Shown here in pieces: positions 1-6,761 of a stretch of DNA of 13,589 nucleotides (positions are counted from its first letter, which is position 1; each line of letters begins with the position of its first letter). The notes under the pieces were generated by a model that did not search any database, had not been told where the DNA came from, and saw only the letters and a list, made by a program, of their open reading frames with translations. The translations under genes and the position numbers were made by a program. The DNA lies in NCBI GenBank assembly GCA_002299585.1, contig DBOE01000019.1:1-13589 (forward strand), written 5' to 3'. The DNA comes from Hydrogenovibrio sp. UBA654. Its GTDB lineage: Bacteria; Pseudomonadota; Gammaproteobacteria; Thiomicrospirales; Thiomicrospiraceae.

Positions 1-561
1 GTGCTGCTAATCGCTGATGAAATCGCCACCGGCTTTGGCCGCACCGGCAAATTATTTGGCTGTGAATGGGCGGAGATTTGCCCCGACATTATGGCCCTCG
101 GTAAAACGCTTACCGGTGGTCACATTAGCTTAGCCGCCACCTTGGCCACCGAGGACATCAGCGATACCATTTCTCAAGGCCAACCAGGCATACTGGCGCA
201 CGGCCCCACCTTTATGGCCAACCCTCTGGCGTGTGCAGCGGCCATTGCCAATATCGATCTACTGCTCGAATCCCCCTGGCAACAAAACATCCTGCGCATT
301 GAAAACCACTTTAAACAAACGCTGCTGCCCCTCAAAGACTTAAATGGCGTCAAAGATACTCGCGTGCTCGGTGCGATTGGCGTGATTGAATTAGAACAAG
401 ATCATCTCGGCCCACAAATCCAAGCCGAAGGCATTAAACAAGGCATTTGGATCAGACCATTCGGCAAACTGGTTTACACCATGCCCGCTTACAATATGTC
501 TGAAACTCATCTTATTTGTTTAACTGATGGAATAAAAAACTCCTTAAAAAATGAGGCGTAA
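1..561 (+). CDS. bioA: BioA, adenosylmethionine-8-amino-7-oxononanoate aminotransferase, C-terminal part (5' end outside window)
   Basis: This is the C-terminal part of the PLP enzyme that makes 7,8-diaminopelargonate from KAPA using S-adenosylmethionine as amino donor, a cytosolic step of biotin synthesis. The window opens inside the gene, so the GTG at position 1 is an internal valine codon. Visible family residues are the pyridine-binding Asp in IADEI (residue 6 of this fragment), the Schiff-base Lys in GKTLTGG (35), Thr in HGPTF (70) and the carboxylate-binding Arg in WIRPFG (152). These line up without a gap to my recollection of E. coli BioA D245, K274, T309 and R391, so about 239 residues are missing upstream. 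GC is about 53% over positions 1-480, far above the following genes. The last 25 or so codons turn AT-rich, and the stop is followed by a truncated reading frame. Confidence 0.93.
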   Translation: MLLIADEIATGFGRTGKLFGCEWAEICPDIMALGKTLTGGHISLAATLATEDISDTISQGQPGILAHGPTFMANPLACAAAIANIDLLLESPWQQNILRIENHFKQTLLPLKDLNGVKDTRVLGAIGVIELEQDHLGPQIQAEGIKQGIWIRPFGKLVYTMPAYNMSETHLICLTDGIKNSLKNEA

Positions 562-563
562 CC

Positions 564-623
564 ATGTCCAAAAACCACGATCTGTATCATTACGTACAAC
601 ATGCAAAACAAATGATCCTGTAG
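564..623 (+). pseudogene. Short 19-codon reading frame after bioA, probable truncated start of a lost gene
   Basis: An ATG lies two bases after the bioA stop, with a good Shine-Dalgarno (GAGG at 552-555, inside the bioA end). It opens a frame beginning MSKNHDLYHYVQ that stops at TAG after only 19 residues. The spacing and ribosome site are what one expects for the next cistron of a bioA operon. The frame ends 15 bases before the palindromic repeat at 639. I infer that this is the 5' stub of a gene whose remainder was replaced or deleted. I do not recognise the parent protein from 19 residues. It could also be a chance ORF or a genuine short peptide. Confidence 0.4.
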
Positions 624-638
624 TACTTCATTGTTTAA

Positions 639-698
639 GGAGACACTTAACAACTGATTGGAAGTCCACGCGGAATTTCAATCAGTTATTCAGTGTCT
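639..698. repeat. Long imperfect palindrome, copy 1 of a dispersed intergenic repeat
   Basis: The left arm (641-660) and the reverse complement of the right arm (679-698) match at 18 of 20 positions. Pairing can continue inward through GAA/TTC-type pairs to a CC/GG-closed loop at about 671. The left arm carries the conserved motif GGAGRCRCTTAAYAACTG. Read on the minus strand, the right arm shares an exact 18-mer (AATAACTGATTGAAATTC, 673-690) with the copy at 13513-13530. It lies between convergent genes: the end of the bioA region and the 3' end of the P-loop gene at 716. There is no T-run, so it is not a standard intrinsic terminator. A REP- or MITE-like element is an inference. Confidence 0.85.
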
Positions 699-715
699 AC
701 ATAAGCATGGATGCT

Positions 716-1405
716 TTATAGTTGACTGGCATCTATAATTTCTTGCAGAAATGTTTTATTTAAATTTTTACCTTTAATTACTACTTTGTTGTTACTTTTG
801 TTGCTAGGATAAGTATCCCAACGATTAATTGTACCTTCTATAGCAACTGGATGAATATATTCTGTAGTTTTAATGGTACCTTTGATTCGCCAAATATCCA
901 TTTGTAAATTTTTACAACCATCTAAACCTATAAGAAAATGTTCTAAATTCAGTATATTAACGGCAAAATATAAGGTTTGTAACTTTTGGTTTAATATTTT
1001 TTTATTTGTTAAACTAACCGTTGGTTGCAAATATTTATCAATCATGAAATCGGCTTGAAAACTTTTAAAAAACATCCTTAATGCTGGTGTTTTATTGGTA
1101 TTATTAATAACCCATTTTTGCCAAAACATTTGTACATCTAAGCTAGAGTTTTCCATAAAACAAAAAATTATTAGTGATGAATTATTAGCCATTTCAATTA
1201 AAAGTTTATCTGCTACTGCATGCTCTAGCTTTGAACGGACATCAATAACTAACCAGTTGCAAGCTCTTTTCGTTGCATATTTAGTGGTAAAAACTTTAAT
1301 ATTATTTAGTTGGCGTTGCTTTAATAAATTATATAAAGATTTTTTAACCCTACTCTTGCCTGCCCCAGGCAATCCAAATAGATTAATATTGTAAACACTG
1401 TTCAT
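716..1405 (-). CDS. Small P-loop protein resembling COG0523/CobW-family zinc GTPases, next to znuA
   Basis: The product is 229 residues with a Walker A motif GLPGAGKS at 11-18, a hydrophobic beta-strand ending in Asp (WLVIDV, 51-56) that could be Walker B, and a C-terminal segment (about 171-229). That segment, IWRIKGTI through NKVVIKGKNL to EIIDAS, follows the pattern of the CobW C-terminal domain (R-x-KG ... W ... vxIG/KG-x-x-L). COG0523 proteins act as GTP-dependent metallochaperones, and several are zinc-starvation genes near znuABC. The neighbourhood fits, because its start overlaps the end of znuA by 23 bp. It is much shorter than usual (about 300+), and I see neither the CxCC metal motif nor an NKxD guanine-specificity motif. 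It is therefore a divergent member at best, with activity uncertain. The ribosome site is weak, which suggests translational coupling to znuA. Confidence 0.6.
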   Translation of the reverse strand: MNSVYNINLFGLPGAGKSRVKKSLYNLLKQRQLNNIKVFTTKYATKRACNWLVIDVRSKLEHAVADKLLIEMANNSSLIIFCFMENSSLDVQMFWQKWVINNTNKTPALRMFFKSFQADFMIDKYLQPTVSLTNKKILNQKLQTLYFAVNILNLEHFLIGLDGCKNLQMDIWRIKGTIKTTEYIHPVAIEGTINRWDTYPSNKSNNKVVIKGKNLNKTFLQEIIDASQL

Positions 1406-2237
1406 AATTAGCCATTAATTTTTCCAAATTTTGTACACTTGTTAGTTTTTTATCCCCCAAACCATTTAAACTTATTATTTTAACCTCTTGCTCTAAATCA
1501 TTAACTATAGCTGTAATTTGTTTTTTCGGGGACTGAACAGATTTAAAAATACAACTAATATTTTTTTCCACAATTAATCCTCTAAGTTGTAATATTTTTT
1601 TAAGGCTTACTCCCGCATCATTTATTTGAATAGAACCCTGACGATTCAAAGAATATTTTTCATTAAAATACTGAAATCCTGCATGCTGTACTAAAAAAGC
1701 AACATTTTTTACATTATTTAATTGTCGTGCAATTTCTTTATCGGTTAGCGTTAATTTTTTTAACCACATATTTTTTTTATTATTATCAATATAAGCAAGC
1801 TTAGAAAAAGATTTAACCAACACTTTTATATTATCTATATCAAGCCATAAATGTGGGTCGTAATGTTTATGGTGATGTTTTACATCTGACTCATGTAGCG
1901 TATTGCGTAATAAAACCCCATCTAAGGATGAAAAAACCAGATGTTTTACTTGGCTATTTATTATGGCTTTTTTTGCCCAATCATCTATTCCTAAGCCTAC
2001 TGATAAGATAAAATCAGCTTTAGCAATATTTAATAGATGCGATGGTTTTAACGAAAAATGATGTGGTGATTGATTGTTATTTAATAATACGATGATTTTA
2101 TCATTTTCACTAAGCAGAGGTTTTATTGCCGATGCTAAGGGGGCAATAGTTACTACTACGGTTATAGCATAAGCAAATGAAGAAATAAAGCTTACCAATA
2201 AACCAAAAAATACCTTTTTAACCAAAAAAAACTGCAA
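1383..2237 (-). CDS. znuA: ZnuA, periplasmic zinc-binding protein of the ZnuABC transporter
   Basis: This is a cluster A-I substrate-binding protein that captures periplasmic Zn2+ and delivers it to ZnuB. It has 284 residues with a Sec signal peptide (hydrophobic 9-20, cleavage after FAYA, about 24). Likely ligands are His59/60 in SPHHF, His129 in DPHLW and His185 in HAGFQYF. A histidine-rich loop (115-129, KHHHKH) is typical of zinc rather than manganese binders. The only plausible start is TTG: there is no ATG before the signal peptide, and AGGAGA sits six bases upstream. A run of eight T lies in codons 3-5. The gene is divergent from znuC and overlaps the following P-loop gene by 23 bp. 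Sampled lines are about 25-30% GC, among the lowest in the window. Confidence 0.9.
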   Translation of the reverse strand: MQFFLVKKVFFGLLVSFISSFAYAITVVVTIAPLASAIKPLLSENDKIIVLLNNNQSPHHFSLKPSHLLNIAKADFILSVGLGIDDWAKKAIINSQVKHLVFSSLDGVLLRNTLHESDVKHHHKHYDPHLWLDIDNIKVLVKSFSKLAYIDNNKKNMWLKKLTLTDKEIARQLNNVKNVAFLVQHAGFQYFNEKYSLNRQGSIQINDAGVSLKKILQLRGLIVEKNISCIFKSVQSPKKQITAIVNDLEQEVKIISLNGLGDKKLTSVQNLEKLMANYEQCLQY

Positions 2238-2269
2238 TTGAATCTCCTATTCTAGGTACAATTATTTGC
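2238..2269. promoter_or_regulatory. Compact divergent znuA/znuC control region with concentric dyads
   Basis: Only 32 bp separate the two starts. A TACAAT at 2257-2262 could be a -10 for znuC. It would start transcription at about the ATG, consistent with the absence of a ribosome site before znuC. On the minus strand, TAGAAT (2250-2255) with TTGTGG about 18 bp upstream could serve znuA. The region has nested symmetry around 2251: CCTA (2246-2249) with TAGG (2253-2256), and TGCAA (2233-2237) with TTGCA (2266-2270). An operator for a Zur-like repressor is a reasonable inference, but the familiar Zur consensus (TGTTATAWTATAACA) is not present. Confidence 0.4.
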
Positions 2270-3049
2270 ATGCCACAAAAAAATAATATTTTACCACTTA
2301 TTCAAGCAACAAATGTTTTCCATAGCTATGGTAATAGGCAAGTTTTAACAGATGTTTCTTTTGCCATATATCCTAATGAGGTTGTTACCTTAATTGGTCC
2401 AAATGGGGCAGGTAAATCGACCCTACTTAAAATTTTATTATCTCTTGAAAAGTCAAATAAAGGAACCATTGAAAGAAAACCAAATTTAACTATAGGTTTT
2501 ATGCCTCAAAAAGTACATTTAGATAGCTCACTACCTTTGACCGTAGTAAGATTTTTACAACTAGCTAACCACAGCAATATATTCAATAACTTTTACCAAA
2601 AAAAGCAAACTAATTCAACAATTGAACAAACTCTAATTGAATTAGGCATTCTATCCCTAAAAAACCGACAGTTAAAAAGTCTCTCAGGGGGTGAATTTCA
2701 AAGAGTATTATTTGCTAGAGCTATTATAAAAAAACCTCAACTGCTTATTTTAGATGAACCAGTACAGGGCGTAGATGTACAGGGACAAACAGAGTTATAT
2801 CACCTAATCAATAAAGTAAAAGACAGGTTAAAGTGTGGTGTACTAATGGTTAGCCATGATTTACATATAGTAATGAAAAGTACGAATAAAGTTCTTTGCT
2901 TAAATCAACATCTATGCTGTTCAGGATCTCCTAGCTCCATTTCTGTAAACCTAGAATTTCAAAAAATATTTGGAACAGGATTTGAAGAAGTTGCTATTTA
3001 CGAACATCACCACAACCCAGATCAATGTGACCACACACATGGAGATTAA
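2270..3049 (+). CDS. znuC: ZnuC, ATP-binding subunit of the zinc ABC transporter
   Basis: This is the cytoplasmic ATPase that powers zinc import with ZnuB and ZnuA. It has 259 residues with the full ABC motif set: Walker A GPNGAGKS (43-50), Q-loop in FMPQ (80), signature LSGGEFQR (138-145), Walker B LLILDEP (158-164) and the switch His in SHD (196). The last 15 residues are rich in His and Cys (EHHHNPDQCDHTHGD), a tail typical of zinc-handling ZnuC proteins and possibly a zinc sensor or buffer. It is the first gene of a two-gene plus-strand operon, and its final codons contain the GGAG that serves znuB. No clear Shine-Dalgarno precedes its own ATG. Confidence 0.93.
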   Translation: MPQKNNILPLIQATNVFHSYGNRQVLTDVSFAIYPNEVVTLIGPNGAGKSTLLKILLSLEKSNKGTIERKPNLTIGFMPQKVHLDSSLPLTVVRFLQLANHSNIFNNFYQKKQTNSTIEQTLIELGILSLKNRQLKSLSGGEFQRVLFARAIIKKPQLLILDEPVQGVDVQGQTELYHLINKVKDRLKCGVLMVSHDLHIVMKSTNKVLCLNQHLCCSGSPSSISVNLEFQKIFGTGFEEVAIYEHHHNPDQCDHTHGD

Positions 3050-3052
3050 CTA

Positions 3053-3850
3053 GTGTTTAATATCATCCTCAATCCGCCAACATTTTTGGTTATGGCATTA
3101 ATTGGTGGTTTATTAATTGCAATCATTGCCTCACCCCTTGGGATTTTTATGGTTTGGCAAAAGCAATCTTACTTTGGTGCAACTCTAGCCCATTCCGCTC
3201 TTTTAGGAGTTAGTTTAAGTTTATTGTTTGATTTAAACCCAACCTTAGCAATAATTTTTGTATCTATTAGTATCGGGATGATATTATTTTTTTTGGAGCA
3301 AAAAAGTCTATTATCAACCGACACCCTGCTAGGGATATTAGCACATAGTAGCCTAGCCTTTGGTCTTATTATTTTAAGCTTTCAGCCTAGCGTACAAGTA
3401 GATTTAATGAACTATTTATTTGGTGATATTTTAAGTATTAACCAGCTTGATATTATTTTATTAATTTCTTTACTCGTAGCCGTTTTAATATATTTTGCCA
3501 ACTACTGGAACCAACTACTAAACCTAACCCTAAATAAAGAACTGGCTAAAATTGACGGCATAAACATTAAAAACGTGCAACTAGCTTATATTTTACTACT
3601 AGCACTGCTAATTTCTCTAGCAATAAAAATAGTAGGAATATTACTAATAACTTCCCTATTGATAATACCCGCAGCAGCGGCTCACAAATTGGCAAAATCA
3701 CCAGAACAAATGTTAATTTACTCTTTGGTTATAGCTATAATTTCGGTTACTGGTGGCTTACTAGCATCAGTAATGCAAGACACTCCCACAGGGCCTAGTA
3801 TTGTAGTTTGTGCAACTTTAATATTTTTAGCAAGCCTAATTAAAAAATAA
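3053..3850 (+). CDS. znuB: ZnuB, membrane permease of the zinc ABC transporter
   Basis: This is an ABC-3 family permease of 265 residues forming the inner-membrane zinc channel with ZnuC. The chain is almost entirely hydrophobic, with about seven or eight membrane segments. It carries the characteristic ATLAHSALLGVSLS stretch near residue 45, and SLLIIPAAAAHKLA near 200, which is common to this family. The start is GTG, supported by GGAGA seven bases upstream in the end of znuC; the gap from the znuC stop is three bases. Its stop (3848-3850) is immediately followed by the reverse-strand stop of folA, leaving no room for a terminator between the convergent operons. Confidence 0.93.
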   Translation: MFNIILNPPTFLVMALIGGLLIAIIASPLGIFMVWQKQSYFGATLAHSALLGVSLSLLFDLNPTLAIIFVSISIGMILFFLEQKSLLSTDTLLGILAHSSLAFGLIILSFQPSVQVDLMNYLFGDILSINQLDIILLISLLVAVLIYFANYWNQLLNLTLNKELAKIDGINIKNVQLAYILLLALLISLAIKIVGILLITSLLIIPAAAAHKLAKSPEQMLIYSLVIAIISVTGGLLASVMQDTPTGPSIVVCATLIFLASLIKK

Positions 3851-4363
3851 TTAGCCTGCGAGTTTATATAGTTTAAAGTAAAAAGAATACTTATGCTTTT
3901 CATCAGCTGGATGAAATTCACTATAGGCTTCTTGCCAGTCATTTACTGAATATTTTGGGAAGCTGGTATCACCAGTTATTTCTACATCAACCCTAGTTAA
4001 ATACAGCTTACTCGCGTAAGGCAACATGCTTTTGTAGAGTTGTCCTCCACCAATAATCATTATTTCTTCGTTTTTATCGCAACTTAAAATAGCCTTATCT
4101 ATTGAAGTGAATAATTGTGCTCCATTAACATTAAAACTTAGATCACGGCTAATTACTATATTCCTTCTGCCCGCTAGGGGGGTTGAACCGATAGATTGAA
4201 AGGTTTTGCGACCCATAATCATAGTTTTACCTTGAGTATTTTTTTTAAAAAACTTTAGATCATCAGGTAAATGCCACGGCATTTGGTTATCCTGCCCAAT
4301 AATATTGTTTTTAGCCATAGCTGCTATTAAAGAAATTTTATAATCTTTGACTTGTTGTAACAT
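3851..4363 (-). CDS. folA: FolA, dihydrofolate reductase
   Basis: NADPH-dependent reduction of dihydrofolate to tetrahydrofolate, which regenerates the cofactor oxidised by the thymidylate synthase encoded just upstream. The product has 170 residues and starts at the ATG whose first base is 4363. An in-frame TTG one codon earlier is less likely. Visible features are the Met20-loop region NQMPWHLPDDL with the catalytic acid (Asp35, equivalent to E. coli Asp27), the NADPH-binding GRKTFQSIG (51-59) and IIGGG (103-107). The TGA of thyA and the ATG of folA share one base (TGATG), so translation is coupled. AAGG lies about ten bases upstream. The N-terminus is nine residues longer than E. coli's. 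Confidence 0.95.
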   Translation of the reverse strand: MLQQVKDYKISLIAAMAKNNIIGQDNQMPWHLPDDLKFFKKNTQGKTMIMGRKTFQSIGSTPLAGRRNIVISRDLSFNVNGAQLFTSIDKAILSCDKNEEIMIIGGGQLYKSMLPYASKLYLTRVDVEITGDTSFPKYSVNDWQEAYSEFHPADEKHKYSFYFKLYKLAG

Positions 4364-5196
4364 CAAACGGAAACCTTAGCTTTTATGTGTGGATGACTCT
4401 CATAATTAATAATTTCAAAATCATCAAATTTATATTCAAAAATACTGTTTGGTTTTTTGTTAATTTTTAAAGTTGCTAAAGCAAAAGGTTTACGGGTTAG
4501 CTGTAATCTTGTCTGTTCAAGAGTGTTGTTATATAAATGCACATCAGCACCTGTCCAAATAAAGTCTCCTACTTCTAAATCGGTCTGTTGGGCAATCATA
4601 TGAGTTAATAAAGCATAGCTTGCTATATTAAAAGGCACCCCTAAGAAAGTATCGGCACTTCTTTGATATAACTGACAAGATAGCTTATTATCTGCTACAT
4701 AAAATTGAAAAAAAGCATGGCAAGTTGCTAATGCCATTCGACCTTGTTGTACATTTTCTTGTGGAGACATAGTTTCATCAGGTAAATCGGCTGGATTCCA
4801 TGCAGAAACCAGCATTCTACGGCTATTAGGATTATTTTTTAAAGTTTCAACCACCTCCGCAATTTGGTTAATTGTTTCGCCATTTGGTTTTTGCCAACTT
4901 AGCCACTGTTTACCATATATTGGTCCTAAATCGCCAGTTTTGGTTGCCCATTCATCCCAAATTCTTACTCCATTTTCACTTAAATACTTATTGTTAGTAT
5001 CACCACTTAAAAACCAGAGTAATTCATGAATTATAGACTTTAAATGCAATTTTTTAGTGGTTACTAATGGAAAGCCATCTTGCAAATTAAAACGCATTTG
5101 ATAACCAAAAACCGAAATTGTACCTGTACCTGTACGATCACCTTTCGGGATACCTTCATTTATAATATGCTGTAATAAATCTAAGTATTGCTTCAT
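4363..5196 (-). CDS. thyA: ThyA, thymidylate synthase
   Basis: Methylates dUMP to dTMP with methylene-tetrahydrofolate, producing dihydrofolate for FolA. The 277 residues cover the whole family: GDRTGTGT with the phosphate-binding Arg (21), the paired Arg in NSRRM (126-127), catalytic Cys159 in ALATCHAFFQFYV, and the conserved QLYQRSADTFLGVPFNIASY and DVHLYNN dUMP-contact regions. It is 13 residues longer than the E. coli protein because of an insert between AWNPADL and the catalytic loop (about 140-152); similar inserts occur in other bacterial ThyA proteins. The start overlaps the lgt stop as ATGA, and the stop overlaps the folA start, so the three genes form one operon. Confidence 0.97.
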   Translation of the reverse strand: MKQYLDLLQHIINEGIPKGDRTGTGTISVFGYQMRFNLQDGFPLVTTKKLHLKSIIHELLWFLSGDTNNKYLSENGVRIWDEWATKTGDLGPIYGKQWLSWQKPNGETINQIAEVVETLKNNPNSRRMLVSAWNPADLPDETMSPQENVQQGRMALATCHAFFQFYVADNKLSCQLYQRSADTFLGVPFNIASYALLTHMIAQQTDLEVGDFIWTGADVHLYNNTLEQTRLQLTRKPFALATLKINKKPNSIFEYKFDDFEIINYESHPHIKAKVSV

Positions 5197-5999
5197 TTTG
5201 AACTATCTTTTTTATAAGACCATGCAACCATTAAAAATCCAACAATTATCATCGGCAAGGATAATATTTGCCCCATTGTTAACCAATCCCACATTAAATA
5301 ACCTAATTGAGAATCTGGCAGACGATAAAATTCAACAAAAAATCTAAATAACCCATATAACCCCAAAAATAAGCCTGTTACTGAACCAAATGGTCTTTGT
5401 TTTCTAGTAAAAATATATAAAATTATAAATAAAACTATACCTTCTAAAAATGCTTCTAGTAGTTGTGTTGGGTATTTTGCTACTAGTTTATCTAGCTTAT
5501 AATCATATACTTGCATAGCAAACACTGAATTAGTCTCCGTTGCAATCTTACCCCAAAGCTCACCATTAATAAAATTACCAATACGCCCAAAAAACAAACC
5601 TATTGGCACTAATAAAGCCACAAAATCAGCAACTACAAAAATAGATACTTGCATTTTTTTATAGGCAAACCAAAACATCGCTAAAGTAACTCCTAGCATA
5701 CCACCATGAAAAGACATGCCTCCTTGCCAAACTTGTAAAATAGCTAAGGGATTTTCTATATAATTTGCTAGATCATAAAACAGCACATAACCTAAACGAC
5801 CGCCTAGGATGACACCTATTGCACCATAAAACAAAAAATCTGAAACGAAGTCTTTATTCCAATGTTTTGAATTTTTAGCCTCCTTACTACCTAGTAAAAA
5901 AAATCCCGCAAAACCTAATAGATACATAATACCGTACCAATGTATTTGAGCAAAGCCAAGATCAAGTGCTACTGGATCAATAGACGGATAAACCCACAT
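5193..5999 (-). CDS. lgt: Lgt, prolipoprotein diacylglyceryl transferase
   Basis: An inner-membrane enzyme that transfers diacylglycerol from phosphatidylglycerol to the lipobox Cys of prolipoproteins, the first step of lipoprotein maturation. The 268 residues include about seven membrane segments, the SFHGG motif (His98, equivalent to E. coli His103) and the signature GRIGNFINGELWG (138-150), whose Arg139 is the essential family arginine. The ATG is preceded by GAGGT with a five-base spacer. It is the first gene of lgt-thyA-folA, an order seen in several gammaproteobacteria. An A/T-rich divergent interval of 155 bp separates it from the outer-membrane protein gene at 6155. I cannot pick a convincing minus-strand promoter there. 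Confidence 0.96.
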   Translation of the reverse strand: MWVYPSIDPVALDLGFAQIHWYGIMYLLGFAGFFLLGSKEAKNSKHWNKDFVSDFLFYGAIGVILGGRLGYVLFYDLANYIENPLAILQVWQGGMSFHGGMLGVTLAMFWFAYKKMQVSIFVVADFVALLVPIGLFFGRIGNFINGELWGKIATETNSVFAMQVYDYKLDKLVAKYPTQLLEAFLEGIVLFIILYIFTRKQRPFGSVTGLFLGLYGLFRFFVEFYRLPDSQLGYLMWDWLTMGQILSLPMIIVGFLMVAWSYKKDSSK

Positions 6000-6073
6000 A
6001 AAAACCTCGATTTTTTTAAGATAATAAATAATACTCCAAATTTTAGTTAAAAAAATAATTTTATCTAAAAATA

Positions 6074-6102
6074 TTTACATACAAAAATGTATGAGATACA
6101 AT
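6074..6102 (+). promoter_or_regulatory. Sigma-70-type promoter for the outer-membrane protein gene at 6155
   Basis: TTTACA at 6074-6079 and TACAAT at 6097-6102 are separated by the optimal 17 bp. Each differs from consensus at only one position. The predicted start near 6109 gives a leader of about 45 nt with AGGA (6142-6145) nine bases before the ATG. Confidence 0.65.
6078..6093. promoter_or_regulatory. Inverted repeat CATACA-N4-TGTATG within the promoter spacer, possible operator
   Basis: The two 6-bp arms are perfectly complementary (6078-6083 and 6088-6093) around AAAA. They overlap the last two bases of the -35 element and fill the first part of the spacer, a position where a bound repressor would block RNA polymerase. 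Which regulator binds is unknown. Confidence 0.5.
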
Positions 6103-6154
6103 CACACTAGTAAATTGAATCTATTTTTACCAATGCCTAACAGGATGTTAAATC

Positions 6155-6712
6155 ATGAAAAAATTAATAATTACTGCAATTATCTTACTAATGAGTGTTT
6201 CTGCATCTTATGCAGCAGGCAAAAACAAACTTACCGATGACTTAAAATTTGGGGCAGGAATTGGACTTATTGATTTAGAGTTAAGTGATTCCGCACTACT
6301 TTTTTATGGAATTGTTGAAAAACCATTAAGATTTAAAATTGGTAAAGAAGTAAACACCGCTATGCAACTACGCCTTGGTGCTTCTACTGATGCAAAAGGG
6401 AAGTATGTTAAAAGTTCTATCAACTATATGATTAGCGGTCTTTTTAAACCTTATTATAGAATTAATAAACAACTCACTGTTTATGGTTTGGGTGGCTTAT
6501 CTTATATAAGCATAGATCACACTTATAGCAATCCATTCTATAATGGTTTTTTGGGAAATAATTTTGGCTCTAGCTCTCACTCTGATTTGGAAGTAAGCTT
6601 TGGTATAGGTTTAGAATATGAAATTGATAGGAAAATGACAATCGCTGGAGAATTGATTCGTTATGCACCAAGTGTTGATGGTCCCTCGCTAAACCTTTAC
6701 TATAAATTTTAA
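6155..6712 (+). CDS. Outer-membrane beta-barrel protein, small porin-like family
   Basis: The product has 185 residues with a Sec signal peptide (MKK, hydrophobic 4-16, cleavage after SYA at about 20). Alternating hydrophobic/polar strands follow, separated by glycine-rich turns (for example YGLGGLSYISI and FGIGLEYEI). The chain ends in a C-terminal strand LNLYYKF with a terminal Phe, the usual BAM-complex recognition signal. The length fits an eight-stranded barrel such as the OmpA-like or OmpW-like groups, but I do not recognise a specific family or substrate. It is a monocistronic unit: its own promoter (6074-6102) lies upstream and a strong terminator (6738-6761) downstream. It is divergent from lgt. 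Confidence 0.75.
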   Translation: MKKLIITAIILLMSVSASYAAGKNKLTDDLKFGAGIGLIDLELSDSALLFYGIVEKPLRFKIGKEVNTAMQLRLGASTDAKGKYVKSSINYMISGLFKPYYRINKQLTVYGLGGLSYISIDHTYSNPFYNGFLGNNFGSSSHSDLEVSFGIGLEYEIDRKMTIAGELIRYAPSVDGPSLNLYYKF

Positions 6713-6737
6713 TATTAATTTATAATCCCTAACCATT

Positions 6738-6761
6738 AAAACCTCTTTTTAGAGGTTTTTT
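6738..6761 (+). terminator. Intrinsic terminator after the outer-membrane protein gene
   Basis: A perfect 9-bp stem (AAAACCTCT 6738-6746 with AGAGGTTTT 6751-6759) closes a TTTT loop and runs into six T (6756-6761). It begins 25 bases after the stop codon at 6712. The A-rich left side gives only a weak signal on the minus strand. Confidence 0.9.

Noticed and set aside
873..1394. Plus-strand ORFs opposite the P-loop gene
   Set aside because: Low-complexity translations with no ribosome site, antisense to a frame with a clear Walker A.
3718..3942. Minus-strand ORF across the znuB/folA junction
   Set aside because: It is antisense to znuB and out of frame with folA, with no recognisable domain.
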